The position numbers and the translations under genes are program-made. DNA of 64,000 nucleotides, from the NCBI GenBank assembly GCA_000517565.1, contig CP007051.1:62001-126000 (forward strand), in the 5' to 3' direction. The notes beneath the pieces are model-generated. The model saw nothing but the letters and a program-made list of their open reading frames with translations, did not search any database and was not told where the DNA came from. Of the stretch, positions 62,864 through 64,000 are shown in pieces. This DNA comes from Desulfurella acetivorans A63 (GTDB taxonomy: Bacteria > Campylobacterota_A > Desulfurellia > Desulfurellales > Desulfurellaceae). Position 1 is the first letter of the stretch. The number at the start of each line of letters is the position of its first letter.

Positions 62864-63226
62864 CTAAGATTGTGTATTTTGCTCTTGATTTTCTTGCACT
62901 GTAGATACTTTTTGTTCACCCTGGGTTAAACGTGCTATATCTTTTTTTAACATTTTGACAGTCATCTGTCTTAAAACATCATCTTTTAGGGCAAGAAAGC
63001 TTTCAATTTGCTTTGGGACAGTTGTATTTGCTTCATAAAAAAGATTTACATAAATACCTTGCCTATATTTTTTAATTGGATAGGCGAGCTGTTTTTTGCC
63101 CCAAATGGCGCTTTTTAATACTTTACCACCACTGCCTTCAATCCTTGACACTACATCTGAGAGTATAGTATCAAATTCTTCATCTGTAACATTTGGTTGA
63201 ACAATGTAGAGAAAATCGTAGTACAT
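62864..63226 (-). CDS. rpsF: 30S ribosomal protein S6
   Basis: 120-aa small-subunit protein, first gene of the rpsF-ssb-rpsR-rplI-dnaB operon. 'YYDFLYIVQPNVTDEEFDTILSDVVSRIEGSGGKVLKSAIWGKKQLAYPIKKYRQGIYVNLFYEA' type fold is typical. AGGAGG lies 4-5 nt upstream. The C-terminal tail is Glu/Gln-rich. A hairpin and a promoter lie just upstream. Confidence 0.97.
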   Translation of the reverse strand: MYYDFLYIVQPNVTDEEFDTILSDVVSRIEGSGGKVLKSAIWGKKQLAYPIKKYRQGIYVNLFYEANTTVPKQIESFLALKDDVLRQMTVKMLKKDIARLTQGEQKVSTVQENQEQNTQS

Positions 63227-63248
63227 TAAACCTCCTTTTGGACTTTTG

Positions 63249-63270
63249 GCTATCTTGTTTACAAGATAGC
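63249..63270 (-). promoter_or_regulatory. perfect hairpin in rpsF leader
   Basis: A 9-bp perfect stem GCTATCTTG/CAAGATAGC with a 4-nt loop, 23 nt upstream of the rpsF start and downstream of the predicted promoter. There is no U-run, so a leader-regulation role (S6:S18 autoregulation is known in other bacteria) is more likely than termination, but the S6:S18 CCG bulge motif is not seen. Confidence 0.45.
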
Positions 63271-63289
63271 AAGGATATACACCACAATA

Positions 63290-63317
63290 ATTGTATCAAA
63301 TTCTTTAAAAAAATCAA
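63290..63317 (-). promoter_or_regulatory. promoter of rpsF operon
   Basis: On the minus strand: TTGATT (63312-63317), 16-nt spacer, TACAAT (63290-63295), placing the start of transcription just before the leader hairpin. Confidence 0.55.
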
Positions 63318-63330
63318 AATATTATATATT

Positions 63331-63990
63331 TTATTGGTGTTTTAATAATTCTATGTTTTTTTTGATCCAATTTATAAATTCACTTAAGCCTTCATTTTTT
63401 ATGGCGCTTATTTTAAATATTATAGCATTTGGGTTTAATTCTTTTATCTCATTTTCTACTTTTTCTACGTTAAAATTTACAAATTGGGCTATATCCATTT
63501 TGTTAATCAACACAACATCTGCTACATTAAACATTGTAGGGTATTTTTTTACCTTATCATCACCTTCGGGTGTACTTATTAATACAGCATTTTTGTGCGT
63601 ACCTAAGTAAAAACTTGCAGGGCAGACTAAGTTTCCTACATTTTCTATTATTAATAGGTCCAGATCAAGTGATATATCGTTAAGTGCTTTTTGAACCATC
63701 GAAGAATCTAAATGGCATGTGCCAGATGTGTTTATTTGAACAGCTTCTATACCAAGTGCTGCGATACGCTGTGCATCCCTTTGTGTATCTAAATCACCAT
63801 CAATTGCTGCAATTTTATACTCGGGCTTTAGTGCTTCTACTATGCGTTCAATAAGTGTTGTTTTACCAGCACCTGGTGAGCTCATTACATTTAAACTAAA
63901 AATATGATTTTTATCTAGTAGGTTTCTAATGCTATTTGCGATGTCATCGTTTTTTTCAAGTATCTTTTTTTCAACAACGATCCTTTTCAC
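63331..63990 (-). CDS. hypB: hydrogenase/urease nickel incorporation GTPase HypB
   Basis: 219-aa GTPase that helps insert nickel into [NiFe]-hydrogenase. Walker A SSPGAGKTTLIERI, DGDLDTQRDAQRI, the metal-site GTCHLDSSMV and NVGNLVCPASF, and NKMD are present. There is no N-terminal His-rich stretch. The gene starts at GTG (63990) with AGGGA upstream, so the frame appears complete at the window edge. It implies at least one [NiFe]-hydrogenase in the genome. Confidence 0.95.
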   Translation of the reverse strand: MKRIVVEKKILEKNDDIANSIRNLLDKNHIFSLNVMSSPGAGKTTLIERIVEALKPEYKIAAIDGDLDTQRDAQRIAALGIEAVQINTSGTCHLDSSMVQKALNDISLDLDLLIIENVGNLVCPASFYLGTHKNAVLISTPEGDDKVKKYPTMFNVADVVLINKMDIAQFVNFNVEKVENEIKELNPNAIIFKISAIKNEGLSEFINWIKKNIELLKHQ

Positions 63991-64000
63991 TATTGTCCCT

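Overview
The window is AT-rich, gene-dense bacterial DNA with mostly housekeeping genes, short intergenic gaps and many 4-8 nt gene overlaps. The gene set suggests a thermophilic, sulfur-metabolising member of the Desulfurellales (Desulfurella or a close relative). Supporting this are a campylobacterial-type PseC, an Aquifex/Thermus-type aconitase followed by a DsrE-like protein, a propionate/acetate-type CoA-transferase, an NfnAB (sulfide dehydrogenase-like) transhydrogenase, a B12-dependent class II ribonucleotide reductase, and HypB. The assignment is inferred from protein content alone; no rRNA gene is present. I found no tRNA, CRISPR array, insertion sequence or prophage.

Layout. 155-1255 is a secreted GDSL esterase. 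1510-5102 is a minus-strand run of six small exported or membrane proteins: a glycine-zipper lipoprotein, a beta-propeller, a DUF4870-like membrane protein, a duplicated cysteine-containing secreted protein, a Gly-rich peptide and a Pro-rich peptide. None except the propeller and DUF4870 belongs to a family I recognise; this is the main accessory region. 5292-7733 holds a small unknown protein, an orphan FtsX/DevC-like permease and PstS. 8090-10874 is an apparent operon of a Crp-family regulator, a small exported protein, an OmpR-type response regulator and a histidine kinase. pseC (plus) then meets a 14-gene minus-strand block running from cheB (24470) down to ruvB (12146): cheB, fliM, fliY, CoA-binding protein, ROK kinase, murA, hisG, UDG, aroB, TPR protein, lipoprotein, nfnA, nfnB, ruvB.

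The plus-strand acn-dsrE and GH57-der units follow, then minus-strand nitroreductase and CoA-transferase. A tightly coupled plus-strand operon pilB-recG-nitrilase-mogA-nfeD-slipin comes next, then an Nramp-like transporter with apparent frameshifts. After that are prs-rplY-pth, NPD oxidoreductase-hom, and argH(Nudix fusion)-recJ-nrdJ-tyrS-coaX-gpsA. The last part is on the minus strand: glycerate kinase, a chemoreceptor with a C-terminal sensor, a TIGR00725 protein, uvrA, dnaB-rplI-rpsR-ssb-rpsF, and hypB.

How the parts connect. Aconitase and the CoA-transferase fit a complete oxidative or reversed-oxidative TCA cycle with acetate activation, as described for Desulfurella acetivorans. NfnAB would balance NADH, NADPH and ferredoxin. 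fliM, fliY, cheB and the MCP indicate flagellar chemotaxis, and PseC indicates pseudaminic-acid glycan synthesis (flagellin glycosylation in relatives).

Most notable observations: (1) an in-frame fusion of argininosuccinate lyase with a complete Nudix hydrolase; (2) a family of palindromic interspersed repeats at three transcription-unit boundaries; (3) an Nramp-like transporter with non-canonical metal-site motifs and a missing A in poly-A tracts at both ends of the gene, with the same defect at the start of the Pro-rich gene; (4) the exported-protein cluster, including a 79% identical internal duplication in which a cysteine pair is present in only one copy.
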